The position numbers and the translations under genes were made by a program. This document shows, piece after piece, positions 34,198-42,421 of a DNA stretch of 42,422 nucleotides. Source of the DNA: Candidatus Gottesmanbacteria bacterium RIFCSPHIGHO2_01_FULL_46_14 (lineage in GTDB: Bacteria > Patescibacteriota > Microgenomatia > UBA10105 > UBA927); the NCBI GenBank assembly GCA_001780895.1, contig MFJJ01000019.1, forward strand, positions 1 through 42,422, given 5' to 3'. Under the pieces are notes generated by a model. It was not told the origin of the DNA. It worked only from the letters and a program-made list of their open reading frames with translations, and made no database searches. How positions within the stretch are numbered: the stretch's first letter is position 1; every line of letters starts with the position of its first letter.

Positions 34198-36395
34198 GCC
34201 AGATACTTGCGGAATCCCGCAGGTCTCGAGAAGGCGATGACGTTTCGGATCTCGTGGTCCCGAGCGTAGAGGAGGGCGTGTTCGATGAGAAGAACACTCG
34301 GAGAAGACGTGTTGCTGCGGACGATTTTTGTGTTTTTGGTAATTTCCGGATACTTCATAAGCACGTTATAGCCCATGGATTCTTTGTCATTCGGCCGGCC
34401 ATTTTTAAGTATCTTCCACACCGTTGCTCCACCAATTCCTCCTTTTGGTTTGCGATGAAACTCCAAGACATGATCTTTTCCTGACTTCACATATTCTTCG
34501 ATACTTTTAACACCTCCGGTGTGATACGGCTTGGCACCTGTGGTATTTTTGACAGAAATGGCTACGCAAAGGAGCGTATCTCCATTCGAATCATGATTGG
34601 AGAGCGTACCGTTCCCTGTGGCTTGATTCCAGGTCTTTATTTTATCGACATTGGATACCTGAACACACGAAAGCGTTCCGACGAGGCCTTCTTTTTCTTC
34701 AAACGCGCCAAATACGAGTCCATTTTGTGTTCGAGCACAAAATTCCTCCAGAGTTGAAGGTAATCCAAGCCAGCGCTGGTTATTTATCGCAACTGCCTTT
34801 TCGAGTATATCTGTTTCGTTTGGTTTAATTCTGCGCACGTAATAAAGTTTCTGTTCTTCGTTTTTGAGAAGCTCGGCGATCTGTTTTTTTACTTCCACTC
34901 GTTGAATTTTACCGGTTGATGTTTTAGGAAGACTATCAACAAAGAATATTTTTTTCGGAGTTTCATAAAGAGAAAGTCCGGGAACAGTTAAGGCCGAGCC
35001 TTGAAGCGCCCTAAGGCTCGGCCTTTTAAGAACTATTGCTGCTGCTATTTCCTCACCCATGCGTTCATCCGGATATCCCACAACACTGACTTCATCGATC
35101 TGGGGGTAGGCTTTAAGAAGCGCATCCTCAATGGCTGAAGGAGAGATATTGACGCCTCCTTTAATAATAATTTCTTTAATTCTCCCGATAATAAAAAAAT
35201 ATTTCTGTCCATCGATTTTCTTCCAGTGTCCCAGATCTCCCGAATGAAACCAACCGTCGATAAACGATTTTTTTGTTTCTTCGGGATTATTCAAATATCC
35301 ATCGGCCAATATTGGACCGCTTATGCATATTTCTCCATGTTTATTTTCTTTTTTCTCATTATTGTGCTCATCCATGATAGCGAGGTGATTATTGGCAAGT
35401 TCTACACCAATCGTATTGTTTTTGACCAACGAACGGTATTGCGTTTCATCTGTGTCGATCGGGACGCCGGAAACACGTAGAGCCGTTTCCGTCTGGCCAT
35501 ATCCTTGAACGACGCGAATTTTGAAGATTTTATAAAACCGTAATGTTTCCTCGGGGAGAACCGGCGCCGAACCAATACATATTCGTTTAAGTGATGGCGC
35601 TTTTGTATATTCTTTCTGACGAACAAGAAGATCATGGAGGATCGTCGGAACAATGCTCGTATTGGTGGCTTCGTACGTATTGATGATGTGCCAGAATTTA
35701 CTGGTTGAATAGCGACTGTTAAGAATTATAGTTCCACCAACCAAAAGCATGCTCAGACAGAATTCAGTTGAGTTAATATGGTGAAGAGGTAGAATAATGT
35801 TAAACCGATCCCTACTGGTAAATTTCTGCCAATCGATAATGCCCATGGCGTTGAGTAAGCAGGCTCGCTGAGAGAGGAGTACGCCTTTGGGATGGGCAGT
35901 CGTTCCGGATGTATAGAGGATGACGTAGTGATCGCTTGAGTCGCCATGTGTCAACAATGGAGTGGGTTTGGGAAGAAGAGATTGAAATTCGTCAAACGAA
36001 GACCAGAAAATTACATGGAGTCCGGAAAGTTGGGGTATATCGTTCGTCCCTCCGTTATCAACCTTAATAAACAGCGCTTTTGATTGGGTATCTTGGAGTT
36101 TGAAAATTTTACGTTCCAGTGTGTCTCGTTTGAAATCCAAGGGGACCGTTGTTGCGCCAAGGAGCGCGCCGGCGAGTTCAAAGATGAGCACTTCCGGAGC
36201 ATTGGGCATGAGGATGGCAAACCGATCGCCTTTGGTAATACCCAATGCGGTAAGATACGAAGCAGTACGTCTGACGAGCAAAACCAATTGTTGATAGGTG
36301 ATGGATAAATGTTTATCAGTATCCGGATCAACTGCCACAATAGCTTCTTTGGAGGATTTCGCGTGAGACCGGAGCAATCCTTCGACTGATTTCAT
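34179..36395 (-). CDS. Acyl-CoA ligase (ANL superfamily) fused to a GNAT-like acetyltransferase domain
   Basis: 738 residues. Residues 1-505 are an AMP-forming ligase: ILYTSGTTAHPKGVLLSQ (P-loop, about 157), VVQGYGQTETA (about 294), WFHSGDLGHW (about 383), GRIKEIIIKGGVNISP (about 402), and the catalytic Lys in PKTSTGKIQRVE (about 492). It forms an acyl-AMP and then acyl-CoA. Residues about 520-738 resemble a GNAT acyltransferase (YYVRRIKPNETDILEKAV..., later VLEFHRKPKGGIGGATV and RPNDKESMGYNVLMKYP). The ATG at 36395 is used; 36 more codons upstream would run into korA. A palindromic insert sits at 34990-35025 and the C-terminal LSFRA comes from a dispersed repeat. Confidence 0.85.
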   Translation of the reverse strand: MKSVEGLLRSHAKSSKEAIVAVDPDTDKHLSITYQQLVLLVRRTASYLTALGITKGDRFAILMPNAPEVLIFELAGALLGATTVPLDFKRDTLERKIFKLQDTQSKALFIKVDNGGTNDIPQLSGLHVIFWSSFDEFQSLLPKPTPLLTHGDSSDHYVILYTSGTTAHPKGVLLSQRACLLNAMGIIDWQKFTSRDRFNIILPLHHINSTEFCLSMLLVGGTIILNSRYSTSKFWHIINTYEATNTSIVPTILHDLLVRQKEYTKAPSLKRICIGSAPVLPEETLRFYKIFKIRVVQGYGQTETALRVSGVPIDTDETQYRSLVKNNTIGVELANNHLAIMDEHNNEKKENKHGEICISGPILADGYLNNPEETKKSFIDGWFHSGDLGHWKKIDGQKYFFIIGRIKEIIIKGGVNISPSAIEDALLKAYPQIDEVSVVGYPDERMGEEIAAAIVLKRPSLRALQGSALTVPGLSLYETPKKIFFVDSLPKTSTGKIQRVEVKKQIAELLKNEEQKLYYVRRIKPNETDILEKAVAINNQRWLGLPSTLEEFCARTQNGLVFGAFEEKEGLVGTLSCVQVSNVDKIKTWNQATGNGTLSNHDSNGDTLLCVAISVKNTTGAKPYHTGGVKSIEEYVKSGKDHVLEFHRKPKGGIGGATVWKILKNGRPNDKESMGYNVLMKYPEITKNTKIVRSNTSSPSVLLIEHALLYARDHEIRNVIAFSRPAGFRKYLALSFRA
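34990..35025. repeat. In-frame palindromic insert in the ligase gene
   Basis: AAGGCCGAGCCTT (34990-35002) and AAGGCTCGGCCTT (35013-35025) are perfect 13-bp inverted repeats with a 10-base loop. On the coding strand it reads RPSLRALQGSAL, at the hinge before LSLYETPKKIFFVDSLPKT, where ANL enzymes vary in length. Confidence 0.85.
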
Positions 36396-36421
36396 ACGAA
36401 TATGGTAAGCTAAACGTATAT

Positions 36422-38101
36422 ATGTTGCAAAGTGTAACATTAAAAATTGGGGGAGAGGCGGGATTTGGCATACTATCTTCCGGAACGATGCTTGCGCGGG
36501 CATTTGCGCGCGTCGGCTATCATGTTTTTGCGACTAATGAATATCCTTCGCTCATCCGTGGCGGTCATAACGTGATTACGGTACGAATTGCTACCACTCC
36601 GTTTACCTCTTTGAATCGTGATGTTCACATTCTCGTTGCGCTCAATAAGGAAACCATAGACCTGCATAAAGAAGAGCTGGGTGCCGGTGCGGTCGTTGTG
36701 TATGACCCCAAAGACGGACAAGTAGATGGGGGACTGTCTATACCGCTTACCGAAATTATAAGAACAAATAACGGAGAACAAGTTATGCGAAATACCGTCG
36801 CTCTCGGCGCCTGCGTTGCAATTCTCGGAGCCGAGTTTGAAGTGTTGGCAAGCGTCATCCGTGATCAGTTTGCAAAGAAAGGCGCGGAAGTGGTTAATCA
36901 CAATCTTGAGATAGCTCGGGCAGGATACGATGAGGCGAAAAAGTTGAATAGAGAGAGTATGAAACTGGCTCCGGGTGAAAAAAAGGGAGAGCAACTCGTC
37001 ATCAATGGGAGTGAAGCACTTGGTGTTGGTGCGGTGCGTGCGGGGCTTAAATTTGCGGCAATTTATCCCATGACGCCAATCAACTCCCTGATCACGTTCC
37101 TCGCTGATCATGCCAAGAGTCTTAATCTTGTCTATAAACAACCAGAAGATGAAACAGCAGGTATCAATATGGCAATTGGCGCCTCCGTTGCCGGAGTCCG
37201 GAGTATGGTGGCAACCTCAGGAGGAGGATTTGCACTCCAAGTGGAAGGATTGTCGCTTGCCGGTATGATCGAGGCGCCTTTGGTTATCGATATGGGCATG
37301 CGTGCAGGGCCCGCAACCGGAATGCCCACATGGACGGAGCAAGGAGAACTTCGGTTTGTCATCTCAGCCGGCCACGGTGAATTTGCGCGTATTGTATTGG
37401 CACCGTCTGATGCCCGAGAAGCGTATGCTTTAACGATCCATGCGTTTAACCTCGCTGATCGCTATCAGGTACCGGTATTTATCCTTACCGATAAATATCT
37501 CAATGAAAGCCTCTGGTGTATTTCTGAGGAGCATTTTAAAGGAGATGTGGTCATTGATCGCGGAAAGCTCGTAAAAAAAGAGGATCTTCCCACCGACGAT
37601 TCATTTAAGCGATATCAGTTTACCCAGGATGGAGTTTCTCCGAGAAGTCTTCCGGGTATGCCGCACGGCCAGTATTTTGCCAATTCTTATGAGCACGACG
37701 AGACAGGGCACGTTGCCGAAGCAGCAGACAAACGGGTGGCCATGGCAAAAAAGCGGTTAGCAAAATTTGTCGCCATCCAAAAAGATATTATGAAGCCAGT
37801 GGTGTACGGAGAAGAATCAGCGGATATTACATTTGTCACCTGGGGGACATCCAGAGGCCCACTTCAGGAAGCAATCAAGGGAAAATCAGCAAATATTGTT
37901 CATTTTCCGTGGCTTTATCCGTTTCCGGGAGAGGCTACTATTGAGCTTTTAGGCAAAGCCAAGAGGATTATTGATGTTGAGCAAAATGGCACCGGACAAC
38001 TTGCATCCTTGATCCGGGAACATACGGGGATAGAAATCAAGGAAAAAATTCTCAAGTTTAACGGACGGCCCTTTTTTCCAGATGAGATATGGCGTCAATA
38101 A
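36422..38101 (+). CDS. korA: 2-oxoacid:ferredoxin oxidoreductase, fused gamma-alpha subunit
   Basis: 559 residues. The N-terminal gamma domain (1-190) has LKIGGEAGFGILSSGTMLARAF and ATNEYPSLIRGGHNVITVR. The alpha domain follows: INGSEALGVGAVRAGLKFAAIYPMTPINSLITFLADH, the EDETAGINMAIGASVAGVRSMVATSGGGFALQVEGL region, and later PVFILTDKYLNES. With the beta subunit it decarboxylates a 2-oxoacid to acyl-CoA using TPP and reduces ferredoxin. The fused gamma-alpha arrangement is typical of 2-oxoglutarate- or 2-oxoisovalerate-type enzymes, but specificity is open. It starts 27 bases from the divergent ligase gene and overlaps korB by 13 bases. Confidence 0.93.
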   Translation: MLQSVTLKIGGEAGFGILSSGTMLARAFARVGYHVFATNEYPSLIRGGHNVITVRIATTPFTSLNRDVHILVALNKETIDLHKEELGAGAVVVYDPKDGQVDGGLSIPLTEIIRTNNGEQVMRNTVALGACVAILGAEFEVLASVIRDQFAKKGAEVVNHNLEIARAGYDEAKKLNRESMKLAPGEKKGEQLVINGSEALGVGAVRAGLKFAAIYPMTPINSLITFLADHAKSLNLVYKQPEDETAGINMAIGASVAGVRSMVATSGGGFALQVEGLSLAGMIEAPLVIDMGMRAGPATGMPTWTEQGELRFVISAGHGEFARIVLAPSDAREAYALTIHAFNLADRYQVPVFILTDKYLNESLWCISEEHFKGDVVIDRGKLVKKEDLPTDDSFKRYQFTQDGVSPRSLPGMPHGQYFANSYEHDETGHVAEAADKRVAMAKKRLAKFVAIQKDIMKPVVYGEESADITFVTWGTSRGPLQEAIKGKSANIVHFPWLYPFPGEATIELLGKAKRIIDVEQNGTGQLASLIREHTGIEIKEKILKFNGRPFFPDEIWRQ

Positions 38102-38940
38102 CATCAGAATCATTTAAGACTGGTTTTCTTCCCACCTGGTGTCCTGGGTGCGGTGACTATGGTATTTGGACTGCGCTCAAAATAGCTCTTGCAAAATTGG
38201 GCATTGGTCCTGATGATGCGCTTTTGGTTTACGGTATTGGTTGCCATGGCAATATGTACGATTGGATGCGCACGTACGCCTTTGAAGGGCTTCACGGTCG
38301 GGCGCTGCCGGTTGCGCAGGGCGCGAAGGTCGCCAATCACAAGCTGCCCGTGATTTGTGTGTGTGGTGATGGTGACTGTTTAGGCGAGGGAGGTAATCAT
38401 TTTATCCACGCAGCCAAGAGAAATCCCAATGTCACCGTCCTTATTCATGATAACCAAGTCTATGGATTGACGACCGGCCAAGCATCGCCCACCGCAAAAC
38501 CGGGATTTAAAACCAAATCAACGCCCGATGGGGTTACCGATGAACCGATCAACCCTTTGACCCTGGCGCTGACCGCCGGAGCCACGTTTGTCGCGCGTGG
38601 ATTTGCCGGAGATATTCCGGGGCTTTCAGAGCTTATTGTCCAGGCTATTAGCCATAAAGGATTTTCGGTTCTGGATATGCTCCAACCCTGCGTCACATTC
38701 GACAAGGTTCACACATATGCATGGTACAGGAGTAGGTTATATAAATTAGAGCAGCCGGAAAATAAAATCCGCGCCATAGAAAAAGCAATGGAGTGGGGAG
38801 ATAAAATTCCCCTGGGTGTCTTGTATAAAGAAGAAAAACCCACAAGCGAAGATCGGGAACCGGCGCTTGAAAAATCTACGCTTGTTGAGTCGTCACTTGA
38901 CGTAGCTGACTTGCCTTTATTATTATCTGAGTTCAAGTAG
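38089..38940 (+). CDS. korB: 2-oxoacid:ferredoxin oxidoreductase, beta subunit
   Basis: 283 residues. WCPGCGDYGIWTALKIALAKLG (about 18-39) has the Cys pair of the cluster site. GIGCHGNMYDWM follows. The TPP/Mg site is CVCGDGDCLGEGGNHFIHAAKRNPNVTVLIHDNQVYGLTTGQASPT (about 94-138). C-terminal DMLQPCVTFDKVHTYAWYRSRLYKL is also family-typical. It forms the catalytic heterodimer with KorA. There is no separate delta (2x[4Fe-4S]) subunit here, so a ferredoxin such as that at 33862 must take the electrons. Overlaps korA by 13 bases; 46 bases then hold the lon promoter. Confidence 0.95.
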   Translation: MASITSESFKTGFLPTWCPGCGDYGIWTALKIALAKLGIGPDDALLVYGIGCHGNMYDWMRTYAFEGLHGRALPVAQGAKVANHKLPVICVCGDGDCLGEGGNHFIHAAKRNPNVTVLIHDNQVYGLTTGQASPTAKPGFKTKSTPDGVTDEPINPLTLALTAGATFVARGFAGDIPGLSELIVQAISHKGFSVLDMLQPCVTFDKVHTYAWYRSRLYKLEQPENKIRAIEKAMEWGDKIPLGVLYKEEKPTSEDREPALEKSTLVESSLDVADLPLLLSEFK

Positions 38941-38945
38941 CCCTC

Positions 38946-38974
38946 TTGACGGACGTTTTAGCAGTTGTTATACT
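38946..38974 (+). promoter_or_regulatory. lon promoter (TTGACG-N17-TATACT)
   Basis: TTGACG at 38946-38951 and TATACT at 38969-38974, spacer 17. The predicted start near 38981 lies after an in-frame GTG (38978) and before the ATG at 38987, which decides the start codon. No heat-shock (CIRCE/HAIR) repeat was seen. Confidence 0.8.
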
Positions 38975-38986
38975 TGAGTGCCAAAT

Positions 38987-41404
38987 ATGACAGAAATTGA
39001 ACAAAGCCAACAAGTTCTTCCGGTTGTCCCCATTCGCGATGGTATCGTGTTTCCCAACACAGAGATGATTCTTACGTTTGGAAGGCAGCGATCCGTTGCT
39101 GCAATAGAGGCCGCACAGTCTTCAGGTAAACGGGTAGTTCTCGTCATGCAACGGAATGGCAACATCAACGACCCAACGCCGGGAGACCTCTATAGTACCG
39201 CTACAGTCGGTGAGATTGTTCAGATGATGAAGAACGAAGGAGAGATCAACGCTCTGGTTCGTGGAATTACCAAAGTGCAAATTCTTTCCTACGAAGCAAT
39301 CGAACCGTTTTTTGTTGCCCGCGTCATGCCCGTCGAGGATACCATTGAGGACAATGATGAAGTGCGGGCGCTTACAAGACACCTGGTTAACGAGCTCCGA
39401 CGCGCCGTCAATTTGGGGAAGTCGATGGACTTTTTGATGTTTATGAATATCATGTCCGGAGTTACCTCGCTCCAGCTGTCCAACCAGGTCGCCGGAGTTC
39501 TGGATATCAAACCCAGCGAACGACAGGAGCTTTTGGAGCTTACCTCCGTCCGGGAGCGCTTGGAAAAAGAGATTTCCCATCTCTCCCGGGAACTCAAAGT
39601 ACTGGAACTGGAAAAGAAAATTGCAAGTAAGACGCAAGAGAAATTTGATAAATCGATGCGGGAGCAAGTACTGCGGGAGCGCATGAAGACGATAGAAAAA
39701 GAGTTAGGTGAGGAGGGAGAAAACAAAGAAACAAAGGACCTCTCCGATAAGATTAAGAAAGCAAACATGCCCGAAGACGTACGGAAAAAGGCAGATAAAG
39801 AGCTCTCGAGGCTTGCCCAAATGTCCCCATATAATCCCGAGGCCTCGTATCTGCGCACTTACCTCGACTGGCTCGTCGAACTTCCTTGGTCGGTGTCGAG
39901 TCCCAACAATGTGATCATAAAAGACGCCGAGAATGTGCTCAACGAAGATCACTACGGTCTCAAGAAAATGAAGGAACGGATCTTGGAGTACCTGGCGGTC
40001 ATGAAACTACGATCAAGCGTTATTGAGGGAGATACCAAGGAGAAAAAGAGTAAGTCCGCACCGACTATTTTGTGTTTTGTGGGTCCCCCCGGAGTGGGAA
40101 AAACGTCTATAGGCAAGTCGATTGCGCGTTCGCTCGGGCGGAAGTTTGTAAAAATATCTCTAGGCGGGATTCGGGATGAAGCGGAAATTCGCGGACACCG
40201 CCGAACCTATGTTGGTGCCCTTCCCGGCCGCATCATTCAGGGCGTCAAACAAGCAGGAACAAAAAATCCGGTATTCATGCTCGACGAAATAGACAAGGTG
40301 GGGACCGATTTTCGGGGTGATCCTTCCTCAGCACTTCTTGAAGCGCTCGACCCGGAGCAAAATTTCGCCTTCTCCGATCATTATCTCGAAGTCGCATTTG
40401 ATCTATCGGATGTATTTTTCATTACGACCTGTAACGTTTTGGATACCATTCCTCCCGCACTTCGGGACCGATTGGAAATTATTCATTTTCCCGGCTATAC
40501 AGAGGAAGAGAAGTTTCACATAGGAAAGGACTTTCTGTTTGAAAAACAGCGGGAGCTCCATGGCGTACCAACGAGTATTGTCGATTTGTCCGATAAAGCC
40601 CTCTACGAAATTATCCGGCGATACACGAGAGAAGCCGGTGTCCGAAATCTTGAACGGCAGATAGCCACGCTCTTTAGAAAAGTCGCCAAACGAATTGCGG
40701 ATTCGTCAAACGGTCACACAGAAACAATCCCAATCATGCCAAAGAATCTACACGATTTTTTGGGGCCATATAAATTTACGTCATATCTTGCCGAGAAAAA
40801 GGATGAAGTAGGAATGACCACCGGTCTTGCCTGGACCGAAGCAGGTGGAGATATATTGTTTATTGAAGTCGCCCTTATGCCCGGCAAGGGAAGCCTCATT
40901 CTCACGGGTCAATTAGGCGACGTCATGAAAGAGTCGGGACAAGCTGCACTTTCCTATATTCGAAGTCGCTATAAGATGCTGGGACTTGCTGAAAAGTTTT
41001 TCCAAAAGATTGATGTGCATGTTCATGTGCCGGAAGGGGCTGTTCCTAAAGACGGACCTTCGGCTGGTGCGGCTATCGCTTCAGCACTCGTGTCGGCATT
41101 TACAAGAATTCCGACGAAACGAACGGTTGCCATGACCGGAGAAATCACGCTTCGCGGCCGCGTTCTGGAAATCGGGGGCGTGAAAGAAAAAGTGATAGCT
41201 GCCCATCGGGCCGGTATTAAGACGATCATTATGCCAAAGAATAACAAAAAAGACTTGGAGGATATACCCAAAAGTGTTTTGACTGATTTAACGTTTCACT
41301 TTGTTGAGCATATGGATGAAGTATTAAAGCATGTCCTTGTGCGTCCTCTTTCCCGCGAGCGACAGGTGACCCCGCTCGTTCGTCACCCTCAACTCAACGC
41401 CTAG
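38987..41404 (+). CDS. lon: ATP-dependent protease Lon
   Basis: 805 residues in the LonA order. N-terminal substrate-binding domain (VLPVVPIRDGIVFPNTEM...), a coiled coil (about 185-245), and an AAA+ module with Walker A VGPPGVGKTSIGKS (about 364), Walker B VFMLDEIDKVG (about 430) and sensor 2 in GVRNLERQIATLFRK. The C-terminal serine-lysine protease has the catalytic Ser in PKDGPSAGAAIASAL (about 691) and Lys in GGVKEKVIAAHRAGI (about 734). It degrades damaged and regulatory proteins, and in other bacteria antitoxins. Its length is normal. It is followed by a dispersed repeat. Confidence 0.98.
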   Translation: MTEIEQSQQVLPVVPIRDGIVFPNTEMILTFGRQRSVAAIEAAQSSGKRVVLVMQRNGNINDPTPGDLYSTATVGEIVQMMKNEGEINALVRGITKVQILSYEAIEPFFVARVMPVEDTIEDNDEVRALTRHLVNELRRAVNLGKSMDFLMFMNIMSGVTSLQLSNQVAGVLDIKPSERQELLELTSVRERLEKEISHLSRELKVLELEKKIASKTQEKFDKSMREQVLRERMKTIEKELGEEGENKETKDLSDKIKKANMPEDVRKKADKELSRLAQMSPYNPEASYLRTYLDWLVELPWSVSSPNNVIIKDAENVLNEDHYGLKKMKERILEYLAVMKLRSSVIEGDTKEKKSKSAPTILCFVGPPGVGKTSIGKSIARSLGRKFVKISLGGIRDEAEIRGHRRTYVGALPGRIIQGVKQAGTKNPVFMLDEIDKVGTDFRGDPSSALLEALDPEQNFAFSDHYLEVAFDLSDVFFITTCNVLDTIPPALRDRLEIIHFPGYTEEEKFHIGKDFLFEKQRELHGVPTSIVDLSDKALYEIIRRYTREAGVRNLERQIATLFRKVAKRIADSSNGHTETIPIMPKNLHDFLGPYKFTSYLAEKKDEVGMTTGLAWTEAGGDILFIEVALMPGKGSLILTGQLGDVMKESGQAALSYIRSRYKMLGLAEKFFQKIDVHVHVPEGAVPKDGPSAGAAIASALVSAFTRIPTKRTVAMTGEITLRGRVLEIGGVKEKVIAAHRAGIKTIIMPKNNKKDLEDIPKSVLTDLTFHFVEHMDEVLKHVLVRPLSRERQVTPLVRHPQLNA

Positions 41405-41412
41405 TTCCCGTT

Positions 41413-41496
41413 TGTCATTCCGGGCTTGACCCGGAATCCAGTTTTTATTCTCTCTGGATCCCGGATCTTCGCTTCGCTACGTCCGGGATGACAAGG
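41413..41496. repeat. Dispersed inverted-repeat element, copy B
   Basis: Same two-module element as 34125-34197 in opposite orientation: begins TGTCATTCCGGGCTTGACCC and ends GTCCGGGATGACAAGG. It lies between the convergent lon and serine-hydrolase genes, where its hairpins could act as a bidirectional terminator. 28 bases are an exact reverse complement of copy A. Confidence 0.85.
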
Positions 41497-41497
41497 G

Positions 41498-42421
41498 CTA
41501 TTGCTTCATGTAATCGTAGACAGTTTTAGAAATTTGAGAGGCTATTTGCGTCGCTTCCTCATCGTTATTTTCATCAGTCGTGAGAATTCCAATGTAGTAG
41601 ATCATATTTCCATCTACGACGATACCCGTATCGTGTAAAACTCCAACTTCTGTTCCGATTTTATGGTAGACGACCGCCGTATCTGGAAGAAGCGCGGGTA
41701 GCCGGTCTTCAAAGTCGGTGTCTTTGAGAAATGAGAGCATTTCCAGAGTATAGGCTTCACCGGCAACTTGCCTGTTGTAGAGTTTTTTCATGAGGATGGC
41801 GATGTCGCGATTGGATGTTTTGTTGTTGGCCATATCTGTCTGGGTAAGGCCCCAGCTCGTCATGAGAGTTTGGATGTCGTCAATGCCTACAATGTTATTT
41901 GCCAGTATATAGGCTGCCGTATTGTCACTTTGTTGGATCATGAGTTTAGCAAGTGTTTTAATGGAATACGTGGCGCCGGGAGTATCGTAGCGGATTGATC
42001 CCGTGCCATAATTTTGGATATCGCTTTTTTGAAGTGTAATGACGCGGTCAAGATCTATGTCTCCTTTTTCTACGTTGTAATAAAGGGCAGTCAGAATGGG
42101 CAATTTATTGACGGAAGCAGCCGTATATATGACCGATTCATTTATCCCCAGCGAAAAATCGGATTTGTAGTCCTCGACAAAGACTGAATAGTTGACCCAA
42201 CGATTGTTGACGACTTTTTGGATTTGTTTCCCGAGTTTATCTGGAGATTTTTTCTTGGTGAATATTGCAGAAACGACAGATTTTTCTTGTTTTGGGTTAT
42301 CAGGAATAGGAGAGATAATATTGGAATTGGTCCGCCGAACAAGCCAAAATATAAGCAATAGAAAACTTACTCCACCAAGAGTGAGAAAAAAAAGTTTCCC
42401 GATTCTACTTCCGTGTGCCAC
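41498..42421 (-). CDS. Class A beta-lactamase-like serine hydrolase (5' end at window edge)
   Basis: 307 residues visible. An N-terminal transmembrane segment (about 9-27) and a polar linker lead to a penicillin-binding-fold domain. The SxxK motif is AASVNKLPILTALYY (about 142), the SDN motif is IQQSDNTAAYIL (about 188), and the KTG place is YHKIGTEVGVLHD (about 251), a Lys-x-Gly variant. No Glu166-type omega-loop signature is clear, so it may be a wall-related or inactive relative and not a true beta-lactamase; resistance should not be assumed. GTG at 42421 is the first start in view, but the gene may begin outside the window. Confidence 0.85.
   Translation of the reverse strand: MAHGSRIGKLFFLTLGGVSFLLLIFWLVRRTNSNIISPIPDNPKQEKSVVSAIFTKKKSPDKLGKQIQKVVNNRWVNYSVFVEDYKSDFSLGINESVIYTAASVNKLPILTALYYNVEKGDIDLDRVITLQKSDIQNYGTGSIRYDTPGATYSIKTLAKLMIQQSDNTAAYILANNIVGIDDIQTLMTSWGLTQTDMANNKTSNRDIAILMKKLYNRQVAGEAYTLEMLSFLKDTDFEDRLPALLPDTAVVYHKIGTEVGVLHDTGIVVDGNMIYYIGILTTDENNDEEATQIASQISKTVYDYMKQ

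Noticed and set aside
36396..36503. 36-codon N-terminal extension of the acyl-CoA ligase
   Set aside because: It would overlap the start of korA on the other strand and shows no family match.
36473..37141. 222-codon minus-strand ORF inside korA
   Set aside because: It is a shadow of a strongly recognised gene with no known domain.
38978..38986. GTG start for lon
   Set aside because: It falls only 3 bases after the -10 box, upstream of the expected transcription start; ATG at 38987 is better.
39289..39858. 189-codon minus-strand ORF inside lon
   Set aside because: Low-complexity Ser/Arg-rich shadow translation antisense to the Lon coiled coil.
41498..42421. Antibiotic resistance beta-lactamase
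   Set aside because: The fold and SxxK/SDN motifs match, but KTG is altered and no omega-loop Glu signature is clear; hydrolysis of beta-lactams is not supported.
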